A DNA stretch of 64,000 nt from Coniella vitis (lineage: Eukaryota; Ascomycota; Sordariomycetes; Diaporthales; Schizoparmaceae): assembly GCA_011317545.1 (NCBI GenBank), contig WUJK01000009.1:1178001-1242000 (forward strand). Direction: 5' to 3'. Shown one piece after another: positions 35,597 through 46,817 of this stretch (position 1 is the first letter of the stretch; each line of letters opens with the position of its first letter). A program made the position numbers and the translations under genes. The notes beneath the pieces were generated by a model. That model searched no databases, was not told the origin of the DNA, and saw only the letters and a program-made list of their open reading frames with translations.

Positions 35597-36396
35597 TGCG
35601 GTCCACCGTACGTGTTGTTTTGGGCGAAAAAGTGGTGGTGAGGGTGCAGCATCAGGGCAGAGTTGTGCAGTTGCACCAAAGATAATTGAGAGTTGTCAGT
35701 TGCGCAGCACCTGGGCAGCCGGGTAACCCCTGTTACACCCACTGTATTTTGGCTTCGGCCCTTCCCGAGTGCTGCCAATGCGGTTGTTCTTTAGCGGCCT
35801 CTCCCCTACAACTACAGGCTGTGCTAGCCAGGGGACAGGGCAAAATACAACACTCGGCCCCGGACTTGGCAGCTGAGCATCCAACTTCGAACGATGCAGC
35901 ATCTCCAGGCTGATGGAAAAGGCAGGCCGGCCAGCGCGACGACAGTGCATGTGGAGATCAAATCTCGGCCGCGAAGACGTCCTTCCCGTTCGAGTCGTCG
36001 CAGCCCCTGCAGTGTGCGTGTATGCATCGCCGCTTGTCGCCTCGAGGCCATGCCGCAGTTTATCCAGAGGCCGTCCTGAGCCCTCTCATTGGACTGCTCC
36101 CTTTGCCTCGATATGTACGTGTACGCTCCTCGTGAACGTACAGGCCAGGACGCTGATCCGCGGCCGTCTTCTCCAGCCCAGAGAGGATACAAGTGTCACT
36201 AGGAGCGGAGGAAGAAAAGGTTTCAAGCTGGACAAGAACGATGTCCTCCTTATAAACCCGCCAGACGCCTGTCTGTAATCCAGGCTTGGTAGGTTTGTCA
36301 CCTCGTGTGAACATGCTCGACGGGCTCTAATCAGCCGACTCTTGGTGACCGACAACATCCTCTCGTTCATCTCACAAGGCCAGACTCTCGTTCAAA
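35597..36396. other. Divergent promoter region, methyltransferase and acid phosphatase
   Basis: About 800 bp between two start codons. Open frames up to 122 codons overlap on both strands with no motifs. It may hide a short upstream exon of the phosphatase that would supply a signal peptide, but I could not find one with a convincing splice. Confidence 0.45.
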
Positions 36397-37480
36397 ATGG
36401 GTGCTCAGCTATCAAGTCCGACACCGACGTCAACGTCGCCGTCAGACATGTATACAGCAACCGCAACGGCCTCCGTCTACGCCGCGCAAGCAACAGCCCT
36501 TACTCTCCACCCCACAAGCGATGTCGAAGGCAAGACTTTCAATCGCTTCGTCACCATCTTCCTCGAGAACCAAGACTACAAGATTGCAGCCGGCGATCCA
36601 AACATCCAGTCTCTTGCCTCGCTGGGCATAACACTCGACAACTACTGGTCCATCACACACCCTTCGCAGCCGAATTATGTCGCTGCGCTGGGTGCTGACA
36701 CCAATGGAGTGTCTTCGGATGACTTTGTGCAGATTGATGCGAGTGTAGAGACCATGCTCGACCTGCTCGACGCAGGCAATGTCAGCTGGAGCTTTTATGG
36801 TGAGGATAACCCGTTTTCTGGGTTTGAGAGCAATTGGGTCAACCAAGAGACTGGCGCGAACATGTATGTTCGCAAGCACAAGTGAGTACTCCACACCAAT
36901 TTACACACTGCCATCATGTTGCCAAACGTACCGTGGTATTGACTGCAGTATGACAGCCCCATGATGTCGTACAACTCGGCCACCCAAGATACCGACAGAC
37001 TAGCCAAGTCCAAGAACTTTACAATGTTTTACGACGAGCTTGAGAGCAATACGCTGCCTCAGTGGATGTTTATCACGCCAAACATGAGTAAGCCGCATAT
37101 TCATCCACCTCCCTTTCTCGCTATACATACACCAAACGACTAATCACCTTCCTGAAGCCGATGACGGCCACGACAGTTCCATCACGGTAGCAGGCCAGTG
37201 GGCCTACGACTTCCTCACCCCGCTTCTCGACAACCCCAGCTTCAACATTGACGACACCCTCGTCATCCTCACCTGGGATGAATGCGAGAACTACATACTC
37301 CCAAACAAAGTCATGGCCGTCCTGCTGGGCAGCGCCGTCCCAAGTAGCCTTGTGGGAACGATAGATTCCACCGAGCTCAGCCACTACAGCCTGTCGAAAA
37401 CGGCCGAGGATAACTGGAGTCTTGGTGATCTTGGCAAGAATGATGTCAACGCCACATCTCTTTCCGTTGTGTTGGGGTGA
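36397..37480 (+). CDS. Acid phosphatase (phosphoesterase family, PhoA-like)
   Basis: The family contains the phosphate-repressible secreted acid phosphatases of Aspergillus and relatives. Three exons (36397-36881, 36957-37087, 37158-37480) with 75- and 70-nt introns give 312 residues. Recognisable strings are FNRFVTIFLENQDY, the metal-site region HPSQPNYVAALGAD, YGEDNPFSGFE, NTLPQWMFITPNM, DDGHDSSITVAGQW, and VILTWDECENY, where family members usually have ITFDE. The joins restore KHNPMMSYNS and NMTDDGHD. Two oddities: the start MGAQLSSPTPT is not a signal peptide although the family is secreted, and the protein ends at SLSVVLG, earlier than expected for the family. An unseen 5' exon or a truncated cytosolic form would both fit. 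Confidence 0.88.
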
Positions 37481-39455
37481 TGATGTTGGCAAAAGGTTTT
37501 ATTTCATATGATGTTTGTGGGATTGCTGAAATAACTGGTTTGGCGGTGTTGGCCCTCATTGGGCTCGAGCTAATCTGAAAGTATTCTGTACATATTTGAT
37601 TTTCTTTGTATTTTGATATTTATATGCTTTAATCAGAGCTCATATTCTTAGTAGCTGCAACGCCGTCGTAAACTCAACGCGTGGATTGGATTGTATAGAT
37701 ATGTTACATGATAAATTTCCCATCAGATTCGGTTCTGCCTCGGGCATTAACTTGTGTTACAGGTGGGAACGTTCCTGAATGACATGGTGTAACCAAGGAC
37801 CAGGCGAGGATACGGTATAGCACATGTTTGATCAGCCCTCAACGTAGGTTGTTGGATCGAGGTTCTACTCCAACTCCACATCCGATGTTGAAGAGTCGGT
37901 CTCCTGACTGCAGGAAGATCAATGTAGTCTGAATGAAATGGAAGCAAAGCTCACTCGCTGCTTGGCCCAAAGCCATTTATACTCCAGCCTCGTCCCCAAG
38001 TGCTATCGAGTCGAAGCAAAAGTCTTCTCCTGATGCAGATAACAAATATGGCACGGGGAAGATGGCATACTCGTTCATGATTGTATAACACAGAATATAT
38101 CTTTAGTATAAGGATACGTATCCTGAGATTTCAAATGTTGTTGAGCAGTCCCTGAAAATCCTCCTTCCAAAATCTTTGACTGCTTAACACAGTGTGTGTT
38201 GCAATAAACATCTTTTTGCCGTGCATGAGCCAGGGCTGTCAACGTCAGCCACTGTCTACTACTAAATAAGAATCAGCCAAACACCAATGGATTCTTTTTA
38301 CTTTCCCTCTTAGCACGAGAGTAGCTTGCTTGCCTAGGTAGAACCGAAAAATACATTCCCTCATTTCAGCCTCGCCAATGATCATACTCTTAGCTGACCA
38401 ATCAAATCATAGCGTGTTACCGAATCAGGCAACCCCGGGGTGGATACGGTGTTTTCGGCCTTTTTTTTTTTTTTTTTTCCTCTCTCTCTCTCTCTCTCTT
38501 CCAAAAAATGAGGATTTTGATTATAAGAGCTTAACTTATATCTGGTCAGTTCGGCGGATGGCCAACGCGCAAATATCATGCAAGTTCCACGTCCTTGAAT
38601 ATGTCTTAGAGATCGTCCGCACCAGAAGACACATCTATTGTACTCAAGGCCCCATTCGAAGTTGCTTTGACATTAATAACAGGACTAAGATGGTACACAA
38701 GTGGCAGTGCACTTCAATAACTCAGCGTGGACTTTCCAAATAATTATTAGGTGATTAACACGGTACCCTTTGTTTGGGCCGACTCAATTATCTACAGACA
38801 TTACTTGGAGGCTAGGAGCAAGAAAACTCCTCACATCCTTGCATGTGTTTTGGAGTCAAAAGAGCGGATAACCAAATGTACGCATACTTCTAAACCTCAG
38901 GTACTAATTCAGATTGCTCGTCTAGATCATCGAGTCGATTGGTAACATAATAAAATGAATAGTAGCTATAGTCCTTCTAGTCTATGATACTGTGCGTAGT
39001 GTGATGCTGGAAAGCCCTAGCTGTGTGTGCTGAACAGAATAATCCAATTACCGATCCACAATAGACGTGTCCCTTATCAACAGACAATCCGTGGCACTTC
39101 TCCTTCATCAAGATTATGAAGAACATGTCACAACGATATATCCTTCTCGCACGTCTTTGTGTAGGAAAGGAAAGCCGAGCATGAAAATATGTTGGTTGAC
39201 GGGAAAGCCCTCGAACACGGGACTGTCCTAATCCCCATGCAGCTTGTGCCGTAAGTCTTCTGACGTGTCAGTCTGGTTATATACATATATATACGTATTA
39301 TAGAGACTTTTTGTCCATGCACGCAACATTATCCGATACCGTCTTTTTGCCAACAATTCGCAAGGTAAAGATGTAACTTTGGGTAGCAATGCTACAAAGC
39401 AGGCTCCGGCGGCTCCATCAGTTCACACGGTCTCTCGAATGGAAGCTGGGTCGAA
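37481..39455. other. Intergenic, no supported gene
   Basis: AT-rich non-coding DNA on balance. Open frames here either read through low-complexity DNA or have no motifs. It includes the T/CT tract annotated separately. Confidence 0.5.
38461..38500. repeat. T18 followed by (TC)n microsatellite
   Basis: Eighteen T are followed by C C and about nine TC dinucleotides. It is intergenic. Confidence 0.9.
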
Positions 39456-39708
39456 TCAATAGATGGTTTTGGGATATCGGTGCTTCGGACGAGAGGCAAA
39501 AAAGGAATTGAACCATTTTGACGAGGACAAGGAGCAGTTTTGGCGATCCCATACATACTTGCGGTACAGAAGTGGGATAGTCACGTGTCTCAGTCGCTTG
39601 CCTATACGAGATACATGGGCCACGTTGCAGTCGATGCCAGGAACTCGGGGATACAACAATGGACAATATGTGCTTGAGGAGCTCCACGGGCAGTGCGCTG
39701 AATGACAT
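39456..39708 (-). pseudogene. F-box protein remnant
   Basis: From an ATG at 39708 the minus strand reads MSFSALPVELLKHILSIVV, a good start of an F-box (LPxEllxxIlsxv). The rest of the F-box pattern, VAHVSRIGKRLRHVTIPLLY, follows in a different frame with a one-base shift near 39650, then meets a stop at about 39459. F-box proteins bind Skp1 and select targets for ubiquitination; the substrate-binding repeat region is missing here. A GTATGT donor follows LLYRK, so downstream exons once existed. Broken copies of F-box genes are common in fungi. Confidence 0.55.
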
Positions 39709-40163
39709 GTCCTACGACAATGTCCTGTGCCCGGAAAACAATGAGAGGTGGGAGCGGATCTGACATGGACGAGGTTTATGAGTAGGGCAAGTAAGACCGA
39801 TCTATGCGCTGAGAGACTGCCACCCAGAAGGAGTCTCAACTCGAACCGGTATTTTAGAATCAACACTATGAGCACGCAACGTCGTGTGTTTTCTTTGCGG
39901 AGAATATCGGACACTGGCGTTGAACCCATGACTTCAACTACCTCCTACTATGTAGGTCGAAGGCATTAGGACCACCTTCAAAAGCGTTAAGTACTGCCGG
40001 TGTGGATCGCATCTCCCATCAGACGTCATTGTAGCTGGGATCGCCAGTCCAGAAGTCCAGCCCTCCCATGACTGATCCAGTTGGACCGCGCTTGTGGTTC
40101 ATCAGAGCCTAGAGCGGATCACAGACGTTGTAAGATCGTCCTCACAGTGATTGAACTCGCGAA
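39709..40163. other. Intergenic between F-box remnant and Fip1 3' end
   Basis: No gene is seen. One TACTATGTA copy lies at 39946-39954 beside a tRNA-like string that does not fold as a tRNA. Confidence 0.5.
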
Positions 40164-41305
40164 TTAATATCGCTGACGTCCTCCGCGTCCTCGACCAAAG
40201 CCACCGCGGTTGCCAACCCCCATATTGCCCTGATCATAACCAAAACCCTGGCCTTGGTTGCCTCCAAAGCCACCAAAGTTTTGGCCCTGTCCGCCCTGCC
40301 CGTGGCCACCAGCATTCTGCATGCCAGAAAACATGGCACTCATTGCTGCAGGGTCCATCTGGCTTGGGTCCATACCCCCTGCTGCTGCCATTTGCTGCAT
40401 CATCTGCTGCATTTCAGGCGGCATGCCATCCATTCCCGGCATGCCGCCACCGCCACCACCTCCCCCGGCGCCTCCGGCGCCTGTTCCAGGCATACCCGGC
40501 ATGGAGGCCATGCCGGGCATGCCACCCATCATCATCATAGAGGCCATATCTTCGAACATCTTCTTGCTGTTATTTGCAATAGCATCCGAGTTGTATTCGC
40601 CTCGCAGCTGCTCCTGCTTGCTTGCGTATAATGCCCACGTGAACTCGTCAAAGCCGAAGTTGAAGTAGTCGCTCAGGTCGGTTCCCGGTTTTCGCCAGGG
40701 CTTGTCATTTTCCGGCAGATCTTCGTCAATATTGACCTGCGTTATGGGCTTGCCTGTCGCCTTATGAATGGGAATGGCATCGAGATCGAGAGTAGAGGTT
40801 CTGATAGCGGGGAGGTCGGCAACGCTGGGTAGTTTTGTATCTTCGGGTTTGGATGGAGCTGCTTTGGAGGTGGTATTATTCGATATTGATCGCTGAGGTA
40901 TGTCTTTGATGCTGCTATAGCGGGATTGTCTATAATAGTTTCCACGAGTTAGAGTAAGCTCTTAGGCATGAGACAGGCAATGCGAAGCTTACGACGGTGG
41001 CGCCGCGGATGTGCCGTCCTTCCTCTCTGTGATGATGACCATACTCTGAGAGCTGGTGTTAGCTATTATTTGATTGATCGTGGGGTTCGCGGGCTCCTTA
41101 CATCGTCTGAAGAGTCGTCCTCGTCCATAGCGCCTCCTTCATCTTCCTCTTCGCCCTCTTCTAGGTCCTCGTCTGCATCTGGTTTCGATTCTGTGTGCGC
41201 CGCCTCTGTGGCAGTATGCGCGCCAGTCTGAGCGGCTTCTGCTGTGGTAGAAACTGTAGGTTCCTCGGGCGCGTAAAAATCATCGTCATTGTCGTCGATA
41301 TCCAT
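40164..41305 (-). CDS. fip1: Pre-mRNA polyadenylation factor Fip1
   Basis: Fip1 is the flexible subunit of the cleavage and polyadenylation factor that tethers poly(A) polymerase. Three exons (41102-41305, 40993-41045, 40164-40929) give 340 residues; the middle exon is only 53 nt. The N-terminus is very acidic (DIDDNDDDFY, EDLEEGEEEDEGGAMDEDD), where poly(A) polymerase binds in yeast. The defining Fip1 motif is intact: DKPWRKPGTDLSDYFNFGFDEFTWALY (about residues 185-211). After it comes a Met/Gly/Pro-rich tail (MMMMGGMPGMASMPGMPG) and a C-terminal RGG-like GFGRGRGGRQRY. The joins restore DSSDDSMVIITERK and PPSQSRYSSIKD. It shares a 492-bp divergent promoter with NUP49. Confidence 0.92.
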
Positions 41306-41797
41306 CCTGAGTTGTGACTGGAAGAGCGTTTGTGAAGCGTGCGGACGGTTGTGTTACCTGCTACGTCGAAACGACGGGTTTTTGGTGCTGGGAATTGGAA
41401 CTCGCGAGGTTGATGATGGAGGGGCCTGGCGCTCACAATGTAGAGCTAGTACCATTTCACATGTACCCAAGTATTTAAACATATGCTTCGGCAGGTGGCA
41501 GGCAAGAAGACAGGTACATGCAGGGGTGCCAGTACAGTAGAAGTAGAAGCGCCACCCTGCCGTACATAGTACTGAATGACAGGGATGAGTTGGCCGTGGC
41601 TTCGCACTGCAGGAACCACAGCAACAGGAGCAAGCGCAACTTTGCTGTTGAAACTGCACCTAGCAACAGCTATCATCAATCTTACTCTTGACGCGTCACG
41701 ACGCGACTCGCGACCTCTTTGCTCGATCGCCGTCAACTGCACTCCCCCTTTTTCGCGAGCCATTCGATCGAGCATCCAAAGCACGCATCCAACCAGC
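41306..41797. promoter_or_regulatory. Bidirectional promoter region, FIP1/NUP49
   Basis: The start codons of two divergent nuclear mRNA-pathway genes are 492 bp apart. One copy of the recurring motif, here as GTACATAGTAC, lies at 41562-41572, roughly midway. Shared control is inference. Confidence 0.45.
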
Positions 41798-43464
41798 ATG
41801 TCATTCACGCGGTCGGCTAGTGGACCGGCTGGGTTGAGCATCAATACTGGAGCGGCAAACACATTGTGGGTACCCCATTTGTATCCATTCCCCATTACCT
41901 TTTTTGCTCCCTTTATCTCTGCTGTTTGCATGTTGCCGAGAACAGAGACCAATGCGAAGCGCATCCTTCACATGAAAGGCATACTGTGCTGCAGTGGAGC
42001 TTGATCACTGATTGTATTTGCTTTGCCCAGTGGAAACAGCTCGAGTCAGCCCGGCGGACTTTTTGGCAGCGGCGCAAACACAATGACACAACCCTCCACC
42101 GGCCTCTTTGGCAGCACCGCAACGGCCGCCCAGCCAGCACAAACATCTTCCTTGTTTGGAAATACAGCAAACACAACGCAGCAACAGCAGGCACAGCAGG
42201 CGGGCGGTGGCTTGTTCGGAGGCAACATGGCGACTAGCAAACCCGGTGGCCTATTTGGCGGCGCAACGACCGCGCCCAGTGGCGGTGGTGGGCTCTTTGG
42301 TTCTGCTGCCAATACCGCTTCGCAACCCGCGCAAACGGGAACATCGCTGTTCGGATCGACGACAGCACAACAACCTGCTGCATCATCTATGGGCGGTGGA
42401 CTCTTTGGACAAGCGAAGCCCGCGACGTCATCTTTCTTCGGAACCAACACAGCGGGTGCTACTGGTACCACCGGTGGTGGTCTGTTCGGTCAGAAGCCAG
42501 CAACGCCAGCCGCGGGAGGTCTATTTGGACAGCCTGCTTCTACCGCTCCCACGAATAGTCTGTTGTACGTCTTGATGCGTCACATGTACCTTGATACCTG
42601 CTTTTTCCTTTTGGCATGTCCGCTAATCAGCTCTTCAGTGCTTCCACTGCCCAGCAGCCTGCTGTCCCAGCGCTTGGCTCAACCATGGGCCCGCAAGTGG
42701 TCCCAGGCGTGCGCATTGACCTCTCGAACCTGCGAAATACTACCCGATTCAATGATCTCCAGGAAGACCTTCAAAAGGAAATAGCTGCCATGGACGCCCT
42801 TGTGCAGCGGTGTATAGGCGAGAAGGACCAGCTGGACGCGTTCATACCTCAACATGCAAAGCAGCTTGAATCGATACCACAAGACGCCGAATTCGTGTCG
42901 CGCAAATACACAGCTGTCGACTCGGCGCTCGAGACCGACCTACAGACCATCAAGCAGCTGCGCGACCAGGTCAAAGAAGACTATGGTGAAATCAAGCTGA
43001 GCGTGAATGCTGTCAACAACTTGGCCCTGCCCAGCCAATATCACCTGTCACCCGACTTTTTTGGATCAACTACGCGTGCACAGCACCAACAGAGTAGCGG
43101 ATCGGGCGGTGCGGGTACGGCGGACGACAGCTCGCAAGCCACCTCGGAGGACATGGTTAATTACTTTTTGCGCACAACAGACGAGATGGATGAGCAAGTC
43201 AAAAAGCTGCAGAGAACGGTCAAGGAGATTGACACGCACCTGGGAGGCGTGGAGCAGAATATTACGGAGCAGGCATCACGGTTGCAGTTGAGCAACGGCA
43301 CCCTCGGCGGCGGGCAGGACGACAGAATGATGGAGCTGTACCATGTGCTAAGGGACTTCGAAGAGGGCATAGTGCAGGTTGCCACGGTTGTGGGAGCTGC
43401 CAGAGAGGGTGTCACGGAGCTACAGATGAACGAATTCCGAGGACGGGGCCTGCTTGGCTCGTAG
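41798..43464 (+). CDS. nup49: Nucleoporin Nup49 (GLFG repeat, Nsp1 complex)
   Basis: Nup49, the fungal Nup58 counterpart, joins Nsp1 and Nup57 in the central channel of the nuclear pore. Three exons (41798-41865, 42031-42564, 42639-43464) give 475 residues. The first intron is 165 nt with donor GTGGGT, and its join gives AANTFGNSSSQPGGLFG. Residues 20-215 hold many GLFG/SLFG repeats in Ala/Thr/Gln-rich spacers, forming the permeability barrier. From about residue 230 the protein is predicted coiled coil: LSNLRNTTRFNDLQEDLQK, AMDALVQRCIGEKDQLDAF, then MVNYFLRTTDEMDEQVKKL and HLGGVEQNITEQASRLQ. This two-part layout and the length match Nup49. Nup57/Nup54 is the main alternative. It converges on RPC31 with 211 bp between stops. 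Confidence 0.87.
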
Positions 43465-43675
43465 AAGGCTTGAATGAAGAGGGAATCCCAATGGCATACC
43501 ATGAAGAGATAGCGCATCATGTGTGGATTGCCATGAAAATGAGATTGAGCAGTAGCAACAAAAGGCTTGGAGGTTGTATACCCCGGGTATCAGTTTTGTG
43601 AAGAGTAATGAAAAAGGACGATTTCCCCAATCCGTCGGATAACGAGAACAAACAGACTCTCTGAAGGCCTTGCGC

Positions 43676-44609
43676 TTAATACATGCCACCGTCATCGCCA
43701 TCGTCGCCCATGTCATCATCATCTCCATTGTCAAAGTAGCCCTCAGCATCATAGTCGCCGCCATCTTCGTCATCGTACTCCTCGTCCATCTCTTGCTCAA
43801 AGCCCTCTTCATCATCCAGATCAAGATCCAGTTCATCCTCATTACCCTCCTCGCCCAGCTGCTCCAGCGCTTCCAGGACCTTTTGCGGCGCATCTTTTTC
43901 GTCTGCCTCGCCATTCACATCCGGCATATTGAAAATCTCCTCGGCCGTCCGCAGCGTCGTGACCTTGGACAAGGTCATGAGCTTCTTGCGCCGCTTCTTG
44001 GAACCAGCTCCGCCAGCAATGCCGCCATCCTCGTCGTCAATTGTTGCATGAAGCTCCGCGGGAAACAGTTCCTTGGTAAAGGGCCGCTCGCTGAAATCCG
44101 GCAGGGCACGCTCAGGTCGCCTCATGCGCGACGAGGGCATCTCGACGGCGGTAAAAGGATCCAGGGTTGCTTTTGTCTTGAGGGCGTAGCGCTGGTTAAT
44201 TTGGGATTGGCCGTAGGCGCGTGGGGTGCTGGCGCCCGATGCAGGGGGCTTGTAGGAGCGGGCAGCTGTGTAGAGTGGCCCATCGTGAACTTGTTCGCGA
44301 AAAAGGAGGAAGGAGCGGACTTGGGACTTTTCGCGCTCGGTCACGGGCGTAGGAATCGGGACGTTGTAGGGCTGGGTGTCGGCCATGTTAGCTGGTTGCG
44401 GTTTACTGTCTTCTTTGTGGATTTGGTATGGCTGTGTGTGGGAGTGACTGGCTCTCTTGTGAGAAGTGAATAGAAACGTATTGATAACTCACTGGAAAGG
44501 CTTCTGCTGGCCGACCATCAACTTTGAGGTTTGGATCTTCAGCCCATGGAACTTGCTGTCGTCCTCCTCTGCCGCCGCCGCGACCTCCTCTGCCTCCTCC
44601 TCGAAACAT
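43676..44609 (-). CDS. rpc31: RNA polymerase III subunit Rpc31
   Basis: Rpc31 belongs to the Pol III initiation subcomplex with Rpc82 and Rpc34. Two exons (44493-44609, 43676-44431) flank a 61-nt intron and give 290 residues. The N-terminus is Gly/Arg-rich (MFRGGGRGGRGGGRGGR) followed by WAEDPNLK. The core reads PYNVPIPTPVTEREKSQV, SFLLFREQVHDGPLYT and later SKKRRKKLMTLSKV. The C-terminal third is almost wholly acidic and ends in DDMGDDGDDGGMY, the hallmark tail of Rpc31. The acceptor is set by the frame: only the AG at 44432 links exon 1 (AEAFP) in phase to the conserved block, adding a short PYQIHKEDSKPQ linker. An internal ATG at 44386 would skip exon 1, but exon 1 has the family's usual Gly-rich start. 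Confidence 0.85.
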
Positions 44610-45197
44610 GGGTGTTAGGGAGGTGTGGGGGAATCAATCAGAATATCCACACTTATAACAGAGGAAGAAAGATTGTCGGTGTTGTGACAGAAGAAATAAA
44701 GAGGTGTCGAGAATGGGGTGAATGAGTAATGGCGGTGATGATGATGATGAGCCAACTTCAACTGCTGCCAGAAGCACATGCGGAAGCCGGCAAATACGCG
44801 AGCTGTAAATTTTGGCGGGGCTGATGTTTATCGATAAGAGCGGCAGGGATAATGCAGGCTGGCGCGGTACGTTGATACTTGGGTGCCTTGTGTGGATCTT
44901 CAGCCTTGCCCTCCTTCTTATTGTTTGTCATCTGGATGGACTTCATGGAAGGCGACACTTCACAGACTTCAGCCTTCAACTTCCCTTGGTCGAACTTTAG
45001 CATATCTTTGCAAGAAGAGAAAGTCGTTGATTCTTGCTCAAATTCAAATTCATCCTCAGGGTGCTACATATACACAGTCATCTTCACCTTCCTTCCCTGG
45101 ATCCCTCACCACCCTAGCAAAGCACGACTTTGGTATTCTTCTACGCTCCCAACATCTACAAATCCAAACACAGCCAAACAATCCAAGAAACTGGGCA
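44610..45197. promoter_or_regulatory. Divergent promoter region, RPC31 and HSM3-like gene
   Basis: 588 bp between start codons. A GAT-triplet run lies at about 44734-44750. Short open frames here have no motifs. Confidence 0.4.
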
Positions 45198-46397
45198 ATG
45201 GCAGACTCGGAACCCTCCCAGCGCACAGCAACGCTCACAGCACAGCTCGATGAGCTTGATGCCCACATTACAGAACTCACAGCTGTCGATGACCCCTCCC
45301 AACATTTCAAGGCCGATCTCTTTGACCAAATAAACTATCAGCTCAGCCCGGTCGCCTACCCAGATCTCACAGCCCGCTTCTTGCCACGCGTCGGCCTGAT
45401 CCTCAAAAAGGTTGCAGAGGTAGAGGCAACCGCAGCATCCACAGGCGCCGCCGCAGCCGCAACAGAATGGAAGGGCTACCCGCCCCCTCTCATTCTCTTT
45501 ACAATCAAACTCCTTCGCCCGCTCGACTTCCCCGCCGCCCTCGAGCTTTGCCAGGCCTCATATCTCATAACCGCCTTACAATCACCCGAAGAATACATCA
45601 ACGCTCTGGCCCTCTCCATACTCGAAAAAGCTGCGCTCTCACCCTCGAGCGCCTCCATCCTCGCCGCCACCCCAGGCCTCCTCGAAGCCTTCCTCGAGCG
45701 CTGGCTTATCTCCCCTTCTGTTTCGGTCGGCCAACGCGGCGTCGATATTCTCGGTGATGTCCTCGATATCGATTGTCCTCTTTCCCAGCCCGCCCTCACC
45801 GATGAGCAAAAGGAAGTCCTTGATATTCGCCTCGTTCCCCGTGTCGCACAGGGCCATGGAACCGTATGGCGCCGTCTTTTTGGGCCAGAGAGCCTCTGCT
45901 GGTCCATCCTGCAGAGACTTGAGTCTGAGCTTCTGCCGGCGGCTTCTACAGACCGCAAAGTCATCGCACAGCGCAGCTGTGCCCAGGACCGTCTCCTCAG
46001 GCTGATCCCACGCCTGGCTGTGCTCGATTTCCAGAGCCTTACACATTGCGTGGCGCCTGTTGGACCGCGTGAAAGCAACAACAGCCAGCAGTCCACGTCG
46101 CTCCTAGACTTTGCTACCCTTCACATGGTCGATCGCACCGGCGACGTTCTCATGTATCAGACATGGACGGACTACTTCATGCAGCTTGTCGGCGCGCTGC
46201 GCGTCGCGGACACGGCGCGACTGAGTGTTGATACGCTACGGAGGCTTGTGCGCGAGGCAGATGATGAGGAACTCCGCCGGGCACTGTGGTCGATGCCTGA
46301 GCTGTTGAGGAGGACGCCAATCGGCGAGGCGGACGAGATGAGGGCCTGGTTGAGGGATGTTGCGCCGCGAGGTGGTATGAGGATCGCGGATGCATAG
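45198..46397 (+). CDS. ARM-repeat-like protein, possibly HSM3/PSMD5 proteasome-assembly chaperone
   Basis: A single uninterrupted exon of 399 residues, starting MADSEPSQRTATLTAQLDEL. The sequence is alpha-helical and leucine-rich throughout, as in armadillo-like proteins. Strings such as FTIKLLRPLDFPAALELCQ, LLEAFLERWLISPSVSVGQ followed by GVDILGDVLDIDCP, and TVWRRLFGPESLCWSIL resemble the layout of HSM3 in yeast and PSMD5 in animals, which guide assembly of the 19S proteasome base; HSM3 was first described in mismatch repair. This match is by pattern memory, not by a catalytic motif, because the family has none. No signal peptide or membrane helix is seen. The gene is real on length, codon use and clean boundaries; the name is tentative. 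Confidence 0.6.
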   Translation: MADSEPSQRTATLTAQLDELDAHITELTAVDDPSQHFKADLFDQINYQLSPVAYPDLTARFLPRVGLILKKVAEVEATAASTGAAAAATEWKGYPPPLILFTIKLLRPLDFPAALELCQASYLITALQSPEEYINALALSILEKAALSPSSASILAATPGLLEAFLERWLISPSVSVGQRGVDILGDVLDIDCPLSQPALTDEQKEVLDIRLVPRVAQGHGTVWRRLFGPESLCWSILQRLESELLPAASTDRKVIAQRSCAQDRLLRLIPRLAVLDFQSLTHCVAPVGPRESNNSQQSTSLLDFATLHMVDRTGDVLMYQTWTDYFMQLVGALRVADTARLSVDTLRRLVREADDEELRRALWSMPELLRRTPIGEADEMRAWLRDVAPRGGMRIADA

Positions 46398-46817
46398 GGA
46401 CGATATGGGACATGAGAGGATGGGGCGATCGGGGAAAAGAGATTGTGAATAGCGCAGCTTCGAGCGTTGAATGGTTACAGAGAAATACACTGCCATTATG
46501 AGGATAGAATATATCAAAATCGAGATGTGCGCTGTTTCGAAGTTTCATGAGAGCGTACTTTTTGGCCTCGGCATGCAGGCTCATCTGACATTTTCAAACC
46601 GAATATCAACGTCCCAAGAACATAAAAACAGACACGCACGCTTTCAATCTTTTGAACCAAATATCATACAAGAATCATCAACTACCAAGTAGAGATCCAT
46701 CAATACGCAACTGTAGAAGGCCGAACCTGGCAAGCCGACAAATTAGACGTCCTCGAATTATTTTGCTCCATGAAGACTCCACTTTGCTGGGTTGCCAGAA
46801 AGATCAAATCTCTACAT
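46398..46817. other. Convergent 3' intergenic region
   Basis: It separates the stops of the HSM3-like gene (+) and SEC7 (-). AT-rich, with no gene seen. Confidence 0.5.

Noticed and set aside
38378..38743. Open frame of 121 codons over the T/TC microsatellite
   Set aside because: Its Phe and Ser-Leu runs are simply the translated microsatellite.
39894..39975. tRNA-like string on the minus strand with GGGTTCAAC
   Set aside because: The T-arm mispairs at one position, there is no matching acceptor stem, and the anticodon arm does not form a seven-base loop.
44812..45120. Open frames upstream of the HSM3-like ATG, including one in frame that would extend it to 504 residues
   Set aside because: The added residues look like untranslated leader, and the ATG at 45198 gives a compact helical start.
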